Source of the DNA: Nepenthes gracilis | Taxonomy: Eukaryota; Streptophyta; Magnoliopsida; Caryophyllales; Nepenthaceae | Length of the DNA stretch: 64,000 nt | Direction of reading: 5' to 3' | Assembly: GCA_033239525.1 (NCBI GenBank) | Contig: BSYO01000013.1 | Span: 10,936,501-11,000,500, forward strand | Shown here: in pieces, positions 24,955 through 37,262 of the stretch | How the letters are laid out: each line of letters opens with the position of its first letter | How positions within the stretch are numbered: position 1 is the stretch's first letter | Made by a program: the position numbers and the translations under genes | Notes under the pieces: generated by a model | Told to the model about the DNA's origin: nothing | The model's database searches: none | Seen by the model: only the letters and a program-made list of their open reading frames with translations

Positions 24955-26683
24955 TGCTTCATTCAATATTTCTTCATTTAACCCTTTAACATTGGCACAC
25001 AAATCCTATTTCGAAATTGAAAAATTTCATTTGCTTGAATATTGAAATCTTCCCACAATTCATTGTCCAAATTTTCGGCTATCTCCATCAAATACGGATC
25101 ATTTATTTAGGTCACCTTAATCTTCTCCATAATCACAGGTTGCACTTAAAAGTATGGCAAAATTATTCTCAAGCTTTGGGAGTATAAACGAATATTGCAA
25201 CCTTTCATTCCATCAAATATCTTCCATTTCTTGATCATCAAATGGGCCATCATACTCAAAGATTTTTGGCTAAAAATATCAGTAACCACATTTATCTTAC
25301 CTAATTGATATTAGATTTCACAATCATAATTTTTCAAGAAATTCATCCATCTACATTATCGCATTTTTGATTTTTTCTGTGAGAACAAATACTTTAAGCA
25401 CTTGTGATTAGAATCTACACAAATTGTTTTCCGTACAGATAATGTTTTCAAATCTTTTTGTAAAAATCATAGCTGAGAATTCCAAATTATGGGTGCGATA
25501 ATTTCCTTTGTGAGCTTTAGCTGTGTTGACCCATAAGCAACCACCCGACCACGTTGCATCAAAATAAAACTCAAACCTTTCTTTGAATCATCACAGTAAA
25601 CCACAAAACCTCCTGACCCATCTGAAGTCGATAGTATTAGCGCGGAGGTCAATCTATTTTTCAATTCTTAAAAACTCTTCTTGCAATATTCATCCCAAAG
25701 AAAAATCATTCGCTTTTGAGTCAAATATATCAATGACATCGCAATCCTTGAGAAATTCTCAATAAAATGTCGATAATAACTAGCTAAATCCAAGAAACTT
25801 TGTACCTCCTTAGTATTGGTCAGTTGATACCAATTTGCCACAACTTTAATCTTTTTCAGATCCACTAAAACACCCCCTTAGAAACTACATGTTCCAAAAA
25901 ATCTTCAAATAAATCAAAATATTATGAATAGAAACCTCTACAAATTGATCCAAATAAGTTTAGAAAACCTGATTCATGAGATCTATAAAAGCTATATGTA
26001 CATTTGTTAACCCAAAAGGTATTATCAAGAACTTATAATAACCGTACCTTATTCTGAAAGCCGTCTTTGATATATTTTCACACTTAATAATTAATTGATG
26101 GGCACCCAAACAAACATCAATTTTAGAGAAAACCTGAGTTTCTTGCAATTGATCGAATAGATTATCTACTCTCGGAAGGGAATACTTATTATTGATTATA
26201 TTCTTATCTAATTTTTAATAGTCAATACATAGCATCATAGATCTGTCAGTTTTCTTCACAAAGGGTACTAGAGCACCTCAAGGTGATACACTCGGCCAAC
26301 TAAATCTTTTCTATAATAATTCTTTCAATTTCTGTTTTAATTTCTTCAACTCTAATGGAGCTATCCTATATAGAGTCATTGAAATCAGTGCAAATTCTTA
26401 CACAACATCGATAACAAATTCAATCTTCTGATTAGGAGGCAAACCTAGAAAATCCTCCGAAAAGGCATCCTCAAATTCACATACTATTAGAATCTCTTCA
26501 AATGCCACATTATAACTTCTAGAAGTGGTCACATAGGCCAAATAAGCTCGACAACCATCCTTAATCAAATGGCTCGCATGCAGAGTCAAAATCAATCTAA
26601 TCAACTCCTTTTCAACTCTTCCTTGGAACTTGAAAGAGTCATACCCCAAGATACAGAGCAACATGAATTTGTTATAGCAATCC
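24955..26683 (-). pseudogene. Ty3/gypsy pol (Tekay/Del-like): protease tail, RT, RNase H
   Basis: Minus-strand relic in the order expected of a chromovirus pol. The protease end and linker lie at 26398-26664 (LCILGYDSFKFQ..., then CEFEDAFSEDFLGLPPNQKIEF, matching the family CEFPDVFPEDLPGLPP). RT motif A and the FGLTN box lie at 25960-26148 (VFSKIDVCLGAHQLIIK, then TAFRIRYGYYKFLIIPFGLTN). The catalytic loop at 25921-25932 reads SIHN where the family has FIDD, and about 30 residues are missing after it. The RT end (SFLDLASYYRHFIENFSRIA) lies at 25668-25865. RNase H starts at 25467-25664 (GGFVVYCDDSKKGLSFILMQ) and ends at about 25250-25400 (NYDCEIQYQLGKINVVTDIFSQKS). Stops and the lost Asp pair show that it is dead. 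Element C interrupts it at 26684, so its gag side should lie beyond the window. Confidence 0.88.
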
Positions 26684-28788
26684 TATGATGAACCACATTT
26701 CTTGACTGGAATCCGATAAAATTCTAACTGAAAAACGGCCGTCAAACTAATACAAACCTATACTAAACCCTATATAGTATACATATACACATATACATAT
26801 CACAACACCAGATCAACAAGGCCGCAATAGACTCATGGCTCCAACATCGTGTTTTCGGACACAACGTCGGACAAAGAGATGTCAATAGGTACCTATATTC
26901 AAACCATAAACACTCTACAGAAGCATATACATCTATCACATATACAGCAGAACTAAACTATTTGTCATAGTCCATATACAAGTACATGTCCATCAATAAT
27001 ATACAAAAGTACTCCATAAGGTACAAAGTCATAAATCTAAATCCATAAGATCATCATTCCAAGTTTTCGTGCCTAGCTGACTTCCAATCCTCTATCCCGT
27101 CCCATTGAGTATAAGTTTGTGCTTATTTGGAGGAAAGAAAGCAGTAAGGGTGGACTAAATCCTCAGTAAGTATAATATAATCAAAGATAATATACAATAT
27201 ATTTAAAATAAACCAGGGAAAGGAATAGGAGCAATATGTATGGATGTATATATATGAAACATGATCAAATACATTTTTGAAATACATTTATCTTTTTTGT
27301 TTTTACTTATTCTTTTTTTAGATTCTAAAACATGTAAAAATTTTATTTAACTTTACGGATCAAGGCCAATAGGACTCACCAGCTAACGGTGCGGTCGAAG
27401 AAGGAAAAAAATGTGTTTGCTTCTACACATTCTAAAGCATAGACCCACATAATTCAACATCCCGTGGTGAGCGGTATACCTATCACTTGATATACGGGAT
27501 CATAAACATAAGCCACCATGTCCCCCATGGCCCAGAAACAATCATTGTACTTTTACAGTAATATCCTAAGGCATGCTATGGAATACTACCTTCTAAAATA
27601 TAAATCCGTGGTCCAGATTTTACAATTTCTTATTCTTCAAGAGAAAATTCACCAAATTTCTTTTACAAAGTTTTCACTCCGAGAGAAAGAATCATAAACA
27701 TATCAAATTATGGCATCCCCTTCGTATACTTACATAATTCTCATATTTCTTATGGATTTAAGCCTTCACCTGCTTTAAATTTAAATATATTAGGAAAAAA
27801 ATTAGGAATTTCTTACCACAATTGGCCAAACACAATCTTGAAGCTTCGGATGATAAATCCCTTCACAACAGTTCACAACAATATTTCTGGAGCGTACAAT
27901 TAAGCATATACAAATTTACATGCAATTTAATACCAAATAATCAAAGTAAAAACATTAACAATGCTAGGGTTTTAATTACCTAGGGCCAAATCATGCTTAA
28001 GTTTGAAATCAATTGGGTAAACAATGCGGGGGCGCGCGGTTAGGATTTCACATGCACAAAACCGAACAAAACTTGAAAATCGGACACTAAATTGGTAAGT
28101 CATCATGCTCACGATGTGGGTTTCAATTATCTAAAGCCAATTCATGTATAAAACCTAAAATAAATGAGTAAAATGGTTCGGGGCGTGGGTTAGGGTTTTT
28201 GGGATGCACAGAACCGCATAAAAACAACAAATCGATAAATATTTGTTCCCAAGTCGTGGGTTTCACAAAATATATGTATGAGTCGGGTATCGGGACAAAA
28301 AAACTCAGAAGAAATCAAACAAAAATTAAGAAGAGAGAAAGAAAAGTATATAAGTGCACATGCCTCGACCCGATTTATAATTTCTCTAACTAGCTCCAAG
28401 CCAGAATCAAATTCGAAAGCCTTGATTTCCTCCTTCTCTATCTTCTCTTTTGCGATCTCTCTCTCTCCTCTCTCCCTTTCCTTGCGTGAATGAGGCGGAA
28501 AAGAGCCATTGGGCTTTTATAAAGTAAGCCGGCATTTGAGCGCCAGCCAGCGCCCAATAGGCGCGCCTTCTTGCAAATCAACACCTGCCTCGGGCGCTCG
28601 AGCACCCCGCAGGCGCTACATTATTGTTTCGGGCGCCCGTAGCACCGCTCGAGGTGCTTGGTAAGTGCCCCTTGTCGAGACTTCCTACCGCTTCTAAAAC
28701 TAAATTTTTTTTACATGGATTAAGTCTAATTTTGATTATATTACTTTAATTATCTGTAATTACGATATTTAAAAATTGGTACATCACA
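26684..28788 (-). repeat. 3' LTR of element C
   Basis: A 2105-bp LTR. The plus-strand start TATGATGAACCAC corresponds to TGTGACGGACCAC in the 5' LTR at 61636. The plus-strand end is GGTACATCACA, so the coding-strand LTR starts TGTGATGTACC. On the coding strand it has a GC-rich CpG module (28535-28690), a TATA box (plus-strand CTTTTATAAAG, about 28514-28524) and a purine-rich leader (28425-28500). Confidence 0.82.
28514..28524 (-). promoter_or_regulatory. TATA box of the element C LTR
   Basis: The coding-strand CTTTATAAAAG lies between the GC-rich module and a purine-rich GAGAGAGGAGAGAG leader, the usual U3/R order. The matching position in the 5' LTR (about 63427-63434) has lost the motif. 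Confidence 0.55.
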
Positions 28789-28802
28789 ACTCTTCTCCAC
28801 TT
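28789..28802 (-). promoter_or_regulatory. Polypurine tract of element C
   Basis: The coding strand reads AAGTGGAGAAGAGT directly before the LTR start TGTGATGTACC, which fixes the minus orientation. Confidence 0.8.
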
Positions 28803-29803
28803 ATAAAAATTTCGTCCTCAAAATTTTACGAACCTCAAAATTTAATAATCAGGAAAAAATCCTTTCAGATTCCTTCTTCATGATCCTATGTCACATCCTT
28901 GAAGAAAAGATCCCTCATAGAAAACCTTAGCCAAATGAATTATCCTAATTCCCAATGTCTAATGTTTCCTATCTAACTTTAGGTTGGAACCTTATCACAA
29001 GACAAATCCCTAATCTCCCACAAGGCTTAATTCGATCACATACTCATTTCCTCAATCATCGAAGTCTGGAGGACTTCCTGACAATCCACCAAATTTAAAG
29101 GCAACCTAAATTTACGGGCTATTTTCTTGACTTAATTCAATTCCTTGAAGGAACTTATGGATTTCTACTTCAGTTCATCCTAAGTCTCATAAATAGCCAT
29201 TCACTTAAAACCTCAATTTTATTCTGAAATCTCTGGGCCATAGGCCACACGCTACCATTGCACTACTCTAATTGACCACTTACTTGCACACTAAAATTAA
29301 CTTATAATTCTCATCCAATGATTCATATTAGACACCTAGGTTACATAGCAGCTATGGCTTCAAGAAAATCCCAAGGCTGACGGTACGTCTAAAGAAAAAC
29401 CTATAACCTTGATTATATCCAACATAGAAAACACAATTGAAGCAATTATGCCAAAAGTTCGGCCCAGCCCCAAGTCACTACCAAAACCTTAAACCTAAAT
29501 ATTCGGCAACCTTATTATCTCGTTGGCAAACTAACGAGCAACCTTAATCAATTTGATCATACCATGCGAACTCACAATAAATGGGCTGTCCTTGTCAGCT
29601 AACCCGTAATTATCCGAGCACCCAGAATCCTTGCTATTCTAATAACTTTGAAGCAAGGTCATGAGGATTTCCCATCTCTTAATTTCAGCTCTTCGAAAAC
29701 AACTCCAAGTCCAAAAACCAAAAGTGAGGAACCCTATCGGTTCAGACATTAGAATTTGCTCGCAGTTCACCTTACAACATCCCCTATGAAGAATCAAAAC
29801 ATA
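28803..29803 (-). pseudogene. Element C pol 3' end (integrase relic), 3' part
   Basis: This segment aligns base by base with 31984-32940 of element A and more loosely with 46094-46950 of element B, so it is the same downstream pol/3' region. On the minus strand near 29520-29620 the broken reading DSPFIVSSHG...ANEIIRLPN resembles the integrase core stretch SAHFI...YIREIVRLHG. Stops occur throughout. Element A interrupts the sequence at 29804. The alignment resumes at 58506. Confidence 0.6.
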
Positions 29804-31983
29804 TGTGATGGAGAGCGTTTTTAACCGAAATTCGGCAGAATTTTGGCAAAAAAATGGACCGTCGATTGATACAAAACTTATACATTAACCCTATACAATA
29901 AATATACAATCACAATACAACTCAACACGGGATTCAAAAGCCACAATAAACACGTGGCACCAACGTCATAACTCTAGTTATGACGTTGGCTCAGACAAGA
30001 TGTTACTAGGTACCAAATTAATTATAACAACTTGTGAAAGCACATACATTCATAAAACACAGCAAAAACTATACATTATATGCATCATCATCATCAATAT
30101 ACATGACCATAAAAAATAATACAAAAGACTCCATAAGGTACAAATCCACAAGGCCAAGTCCGCAAAGCTATCATCTAAGATCTTCATGCCTAGTCGACTT
30201 CTAATCCTCTATCCTGTCCTATTGGGTATAAACTCATGCTTATCTGGAGGCAAGGAAAAATAGTAATGGTGAGGTAAATGCTCAACAAGTACAATATAAT
30301 CAATGATAATATACAATATATTTAAAATGGAATAGGAAAGGGGATAGGAGCATGATATTGATTCATAATATGAAACGTGAATAAATATATTTTCAGAATA
30401 TAAATAACTTTTCATATTTTATCTTTCTTCCCTTGGGATTCTAAACATGTATAAATTTTTTTTATTTTTACGGACCAAGGCCAGTAGGCCTTACCAGCTA
30501 GTGGTGTGGTAGAACGTAGAAAGGAATGTGTATGCTTCTACACATTTTAAGGCACAATTCATGCCGATCAACACCCCGTGATGAGCGGTATATCTTTAAC
30601 TCCATATACGGGGCCATATAATATATGCCACCATATTTTCCGTGGCTCAGAGGTAGTCATTGTGCTTCTACAGTAATATCCTAAGGCTTGTCAAGGAATA
30701 TCACCCGCTACAATTTACAGCTAATATAATCTTTGAATTTTTACTGTAATATCTATGATATGCTAGAAAATATTATCCTTTAAAATATAAATTTGTGATC
30801 TTAATTTTACCACTTCTTATTCTTTAAGGGAAAGTCTATTAAATTTCTTTCACAAAATCCTCACTCTAGGAGAACGAATCATGCACATATCAAATTGTTT
30901 CATTCCCTTGGTATACTTATATGATTTTCATACTTCTTATGGATTTAAATCTTCACATGATTTAAATTATATGCATGAACATTATAAAGTATGGGAGAAA
31001 TAGAAATTCTTACCACAATGAGCTAAATATGACTTTAAAACTTTCAGATAATAAATTTTCTTCACAAATACATATAACGTAATTTTTAGAGCATACACAA
31101 GAAAATGTATGCAATCAACATGTGAAATAATATCTCGATTCATGTCCGATAATATTTCAGAATATATAAAATTAATGTATATAAAATATATGTGGATAAA
31201 TACTAAATATACGGGTGCCCACATCCATAAAGTTAGGGTTATGAATTTTTAAAGTCAAATCATATATAAATTACAAACAATTCGAATAAAACCCAAAGGG
31301 GGCATGGGTTAGGATTCCGGCGAACGTAATTTTGCATAAAACTATAAAATCAGACACCCAATTAATGCATTAATATATTTAAGGTATGAGTTTCAATTAT
31401 TTAAAGCCAAATCATCTATAAAACCTAAAATAAATGGGTAAAATGATCCAAGCGCGGGTTAGGATTTTCGTGTATGAAATACCACACAAATATCACAAAT
31501 CGGATATGAAATTGAAATATTTTCATACTTAGGTCATGGGTAATGTAAAATATAAACTTAATTAGGTATGGAATGAGGATACCTAAAGAAAACGAATTAA
31601 AAGTATAAGAAAATGAAATAGAAGAGTATGGATGCACTTATCTCGACCTGATCTATCACGGTTTTCTAACTTGATTGAGTTTGAAATTGGACTCGGGAAT
31701 CTCAAATTCCTCCTTCTCTCTCTTCCTTTTCATGCTCCCCCTTTCTCCTCTATGTGGAAACCTCAAAAAATGACTCCCAAAAACCCTTGCGGGGTTTTTA
31801 TTTCACAGAGCGCCAGCCAGTGCCTAGCAGGCATTGAGGTGCTGCTTTAGGCACTTGGTGAGTGTCCTAAGCTGGGCCTCCTACCATTTCTAGAATTTAA
31901 TTTTTTCACATGAATTAAACCTAATTTTGATTATATTAATTTAATTACTTATAATTACGATATTCAGAATTTGGTACATTATG
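29804..31983 (-). repeat. 3' LTR of element A
   Basis: 2180 bp. The plus-strand start is TGTGATGGAGAGCG and the end GGTACATTATG, followed by a decayed tract (coding strand AAGTAAGGGAGAAT). It carries the shared stem-loop (30574-30613) and the AATATCCTAAGG block near 30675. The TATA position (about 31799-31808) reads GGTTTTTATTT and is weak. Confidence 0.82.
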
Positions 31984-34900
31984 ATTCTCCCTTACTTATA
32001 GAAATTTCGTTATCGAAATTTAATAAACTTTAAAATTCAACAATCGAGAAAATGTCCTTTTAGATTTCTACTTCTCATGCTTAAAAAAAAGATCCCTCCT
32101 AGAGAACCTTAGCCCAATGAATCATCCTAAATCCCCAATATCTAATGCTTCCTATCTAAATTTAGGTTGAAACCTTATTATAAGACAAATTTCTAGTTTC
32201 CTAGAAAGGCTTAATTCGTTCACATACTTATTTCCTCAATCATTGATGCAAGGGAGACTTTATGACTATCCACAAAATTCAGAGGAAACCCAAGTTACTG
32301 GCTATTTTCTCAACTTAATTCAAAACCTCAAGCAAACTTATGAACTATTTTAGTTCATCCTAAGCCTCAAAAATGATCATTCACTTAAATCCTCAATCTT
32401 ATTTAGAAATCTCTAGGCCATATGCCACATGCTACCATTGAGTTACTCTGCTAGGCCATTTACTTGTGTGCTAAAATTAATTTGTAATTCTTACCCAAGG
32501 ATCCCTATTAGACACCGACATCGACATATCCAAGACAAAACCCATAATCCTTAGATTACAACCAACCGAGGAAATATGATCGAAGCAATTATCTCAAAAT
32601 TTTCAGTATAGCATCAAGTCGTTACCAAAATCTTAAAATCCCAAATATTTCACAACCTTATTATCTCGTTGTCATACTAATGAGCCAACTTAATTAATCT
32701 TATTGTACTATCTGAATTCACAATAAATGGGCTGTCCTTGATAGCTAACTCACAATTATCCAAATACCCAGAGTCCTTGCCGCTCTAACAATCTCGAAAC
32801 AAATCCACAAGGACTTCTCATCTCATAATTTCATAGGTTCAATACGATTCCGTCTCCCAAATTAAGAATACGACATCCCATTATCCCAAGTATTAGAACC
32901 TACTCACAGTTCACTTTTCACATTTCCTATGAAGCTTCGAAAACATCACCAATCTAAAGCCTTTCAACATTGAATTATTGGTACTAATATTTATCTTCCT
33001 TAAACTACATTGAGATTTGTCTTCATAATTTTTAAGAAGACACAACTATTCAGACTCTTAAAATCATTAGACAATAACCATCTCCAAAAGTATTACCTAT
33101 AAGTCCTCAAAGAAGAGACTTCAATTGCTAACTCCAAATCATGGGTGGAGTAACTCAAATCATGGACTTCTCCCTCACTTAATCCAAGGACAACTACCCA
33201 CATGCATTGTAGGAAAAAATAATCCCAAATCTTCCTCAAAGTACCACATTTTACAGTAATTTACTTGATCCATCAGGGATCAACCCGACGACATGGTCGA
33301 CAATTACTCTCAATTCCTTGAGAACTATCCTCATAGATCTCATTCTGATGAATACCGATCACTCCCAAGCTAAATGCCTCATAGACGCTATCGTTCTCGA
33401 GGAATACTGAATGGACATGTTGCCGAATTCACCTAGGTCCAAGAGAAATGCACACTTGTGATATCAATTCGTCTTTTCCAAATGCGCTCTCGCTCAAATC
33501 TCTACAGAACCATATTCATGTTATCGAAGAAACTACATACCCAACATGACACTTCCTTTAATCAAACTCATATTCTTTCCCAATTGAGTACACGGCTAAT
33601 TGCCTTCCTAATTCATGACACAGTCCTCAAAAAAGAGTTCATACATCTCTCATAATTCTATGAATTCATTGATGAGGCCATCACAATATTGACCACAAAT
33701 ATAGTCAAAAGATTCAACCAATAAAATCTACAGAAATGCAAACGAACCTACAAACCCAAATGGCATTACCGGAACTTACAACGGCCATATCTTTATCCTG
33801 GATGCTACAACAAGTACAACTCTTAATTATCCACAGTTAACAATACTATAAATATAGATCGATCCTGAAATCATCGAGTCTTTGCAATAGATCAACCAAA
33901 TCACTAATTAATTCACAGTGCCTACTTATCAAATTATTTATCTTTCAAACAACCTAAATCTTGAGTCATCCCCAAGTGACGTTGTCAGTTCTTCTTACAC
34001 AATCCAAAGGTTCTAGAGCATCCTACAGCAGGACCTAACCGATACTTCCTCGATTCTATACGAAATCTTTAAGAATATCGGTGTCGGGTTCGACACAACC
34101 TCGAATTACTAACCAAAGAAAAATCAACCTAATGTTTTCTTCTTAAGAAACATCCTCAAATATTTACACAACTGAAAATTCTTAGTGACCACAAGATGAC
34201 TCACAGATGTGGTCTCATGTGCTAAATAAGTTCGGCACATATCCTCAATAAACAACCTCATTGCAAAGTATAATATTTTTACCAACCATAATTCATTCTA
34301 GCATAGCTACTCATCAACCAAATTACCACCAAAATTGGATCAAAGCTCAATACCATAAAACAAATCAAATTGGTCCAACCAACCATATCTACGAACCCAA
34401 GAAATGGTCGTAGACCTCAATGCATCAAGTGCAAGGCCTAGGTCCTTAGTTTACACATAACATGGGAATACAATTGGAAACATAGACTCCAAATTCAAAA
34501 CATAATACGTAAGCCAAAGCATCCCAAAGTTAAGGATTAAATTTACCTTCCACAAAATGAGGACAATATCTCTGCACTTTGTGCCATTACCACAAAATCC
34601 AGGTCTACGGCACTGGACTTCTTCACTGTGTAACCCATGGATAAGGACGATCCCTAATCATGTGGCCGAACCATCCACAATTAGAATCATGCTCCCAAAA
34701 ACTTGTCGGAAAGATATTTATCCATAAATGCGTCCACAAACATACACCACGATATATCTTTATCCTCTCGACTTATGATTCTTTTTTCATCGTTCTCCTG
34801 TGGTTGGCTTTGCCTTTTAACTTATATGAGGCAAATATTACCTCGTCTCCTCCCAGACATTGGATCACCGCAACACCATTCTAATTCTCAGGACCCACAT

Positions 34901-35149
34901 TTCAATTTTGTAGGATCCATGCCACCCAAAATTTAAGAACTTGATCATTATTACTAAATCGGTTTTAAATCGACATCCTCGGATTCACCAGCACCCAAAA
35001 TCGACTCCAAATCATCTTAACCTCGAGCCATCAATTCATTTTATCCGCCTAACTTGGTATGCTATTCAAGCATCCCAAATCCAAGTCCATAGGTCAAGGT
35101 CAACCTAAGTTAGTCCTTAGGGTGTCCTTCTTTGGCATCCTTTCTCCCA
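31984..35149 (-). pseudogene. Element A pol and gag relic
   Basis: Decayed throughout. The order can be followed by alignment with element C and the Tekay-like pol. Integrase-like DNA lies near 32640-32760. An RNase H-like part lies near 33060-33330, and the region around the RT FGLTN box near 33735-33800. The RT start that in the Tekay-like copy encodes a Lys-Lys-rich LFVKK stretch lies near 33980-34030. A gag zinc knuckle near 34640-34690 reads DSNCGWFGHMIRDRP on the minus strand, with the first Cys position Asp and the last Cys position Arg. The fragment stops at the insertion site of solo LTR G. Confidence 0.65.
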
Positions 35150-35249
35150 GTTCTTGTAAGATTTCAGTTTTCAAAACATTATAAATTTTAGTAATTAAGT
35201 AAATACAACTAAGATTGGGATAAGTGAATTTGAAACAATGTAAGGATCT

Positions 35250-37080
35250 GTTGATCGGTGGGCTGAGAAAAAAAATGACCGGTTAATGCACTATTGATCG
35301 GCTAAAATGAGTAAAGAGAATTTGTTTGGTCTACATCCGTTGACTGGCCAAATGTAAAGTGATCGGCTAAGATGAATTAAGGAGATTGCCCAGTCAACGT
35401 GCTGACAAGCAAAAATGCAAAGCAACCAGAGAGAGAAAAACTTCCCGAGAGATCGGCTGCTTTAGTTACCGTGAGAACATAAGCTACGATAGCAGTAGTG
35501 GGAAGTCGTCGCTTTAGCAGCCAAAATAGTCAGTGGTTTAAGGCACAAAATAACTTGCTGCCTTGTGGCCAAAGTGACTAGTTGCCAAAATCCCAGTCAA
35601 AACGTTGACCGAAAATTGTGCCATGAATGGATTGCACTAAAACAGGAATGATATGAAATTCTCGGGATGGATGAAGGACCGGTATGCATGTAAGGAAATT
35701 GCCAGTATGAATTTTAAAGAGAGATGACTAGAATGAACAATTTTTCGGAATGGTGCGAAACAGACGGAATGGTGCAAACGGGTGGAATGGCACAATTTGC
35801 CAGTATAAAGCAAAATGGCCAAAATAGGTGCATTTTGCCTATTTGGAGTAATTGCGGAAATTACAGCAATTTGTCAAGATGGAGCAAATTACCGGTATGA
35901 CAAAAAGATAGGTATGCACAATTTGTCAGTATTGCAATTGACTGGTATAAATGAGAAAAATGACCAATATGTTGTGAAAGAAAATGAACGGTATAAATAA
36001 ATGGAGAAAATGACCGGTATAAGCAACCGGTATGCTTGTGAGCGGAATGACCGGAATGCTTGTAAAGAGAAGCGACTAACATGCTTGTGAGAGGAATGAC
36101 CGGTATGAGCAAAACTGCCGGCATGCGCATTTTGTCAGAATGGTACCTTTGACCGAATTAATACAAAATACCGTAGGAAGGATTTTGCTGGTATAGAGTA
36201 TTTACCGTTGTGAAAAATGAGGAATTGGCAGAACAGTACATTAGGCGGATTGGTTCATTTTGCCGATTTAGGAGCAAAATTACCGGAATGATGATAAATA
36301 ATGCACTTTGGACGGTTTGGTGAATTTCGATTAGAATAAAGTAAATAGGAGGAAAAATAACCGGTAGAATATGGCAAAATTATTGGCTACCAGGATGAAG
36401 GGGCGGTATGAAATACATGAACGAAAAATGGTGAAATGACGTAATATGCTGAAATGGAATGAATAAAAATACCCAGTATGCTTAAGTGCCCAATTACCCG
36501 TTTGCTTAAATGCCCGGCATGGCTACAATAGCCAGTATGCGTAAAATGGCTGGCATGGTGCATTTTGAATGAAAAGATGCAGCCTGCTTGATATGGTGCA
36601 ATATGACCGGAATGATACAGTAGGTGGAATAATGCATTTTCAGTAGATTAGTATATTTTGCCGGAATGCAATAAAATACTAGAATGGTGCATTTGGCCAA
36701 AAATCTGGTATAAAGCTAGATGCTGGAATGGTACAAAAAGGCTGAATAATGCATTTTGGGTGATTGGCATATTTTATTGGGACAAGCAAAATGACAGGAT
36801 GAAGTGAATTAATGGAATAAAATAAAATAAATGGTAAGGAAAAGACCGGTTGCCCAAAATAGCCGGTCAACGTGTTGCATGATGACCGATATAGTGAAAA
36901 AGACCAATATGGGCATATATGTAAAGTGACCAGAATGCATAATGACCGGAGTACTTGTGAGCTAGATAACCGGTACAAATGAATATGACAGAATTACCGA
37001 TTTGTACAAAATTACCGGTATGGATGAAAATGGCAGCTTAGCAAGGAAAGGACGGTATGGAATGATCATGGGTAAAATAC
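35250..37080 (+). repeat. Dispersed GACCGGTATG-type motif array in LTR G
   Basis: Dozens of short, irregularly spaced copies of ACCGGTATG / ACCGGAATG / GCCGGTATG, separated by A-rich spacers such as CAAAATG and AATGGTGCATTTTG, with spacing of roughly 15-40 bp. Earlier copies read GATCGGCTAA or CCGGTTAATG. They have no coding value. The density of CCGG sites is high for such AT-rich DNA. Confidence 0.75.
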
Positions 37081-37168
37081 TGGAAAGGTTAAAAACGCAG
37101 AAACATCATTTGACCTATATGGGTAAAAATGCGAGAAAGACTATTTGACCCGCACGAAAAAATTATTC

Positions 37169-37262
37169 GAAAGTTCTGGAACCTTCTAGACACGGAGAAG
37201 CTCTTGAATGATCTAGAATGCCCTAGAATCTTCTAGAAAGAGGAAGGCAGCGCCTATAAATA
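37169..37262 (+). promoter_or_regulatory. LTR G core promoter with heat-shock elements and TATA box
   Basis: The first cluster has alternating units GAA (37169), TTC (37174), GAA (37179), TTC (37184) and a near-match GAc (37189), all on a 5-bp step. The second cluster has GAA (37206), aTC (37211), GAA (37216), ccc (37221), GAA (37226), TTC (37231), GAA (37236), again on a 5-bp step, with a perfect three-unit nGAAnnTTCnnGAAn at 37226-37238. CTATAAATA follows at 37254-37262. Plant heat-shock factors bind such alternating units, and the heat-induced copia element ONSEN has them in its LTR. Induction here is inferred only. Confidence 0.7.

Noticed and set aside
19088..26683. Assignment of the LTR at 19088-21137 as the 3' LTR of the Tekay-like pol
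   Set aside because: Orientation fits, but there is no polypurine tract at 21138, no integrase was found between them, and the distance is long. It is kept as an open possibility only.
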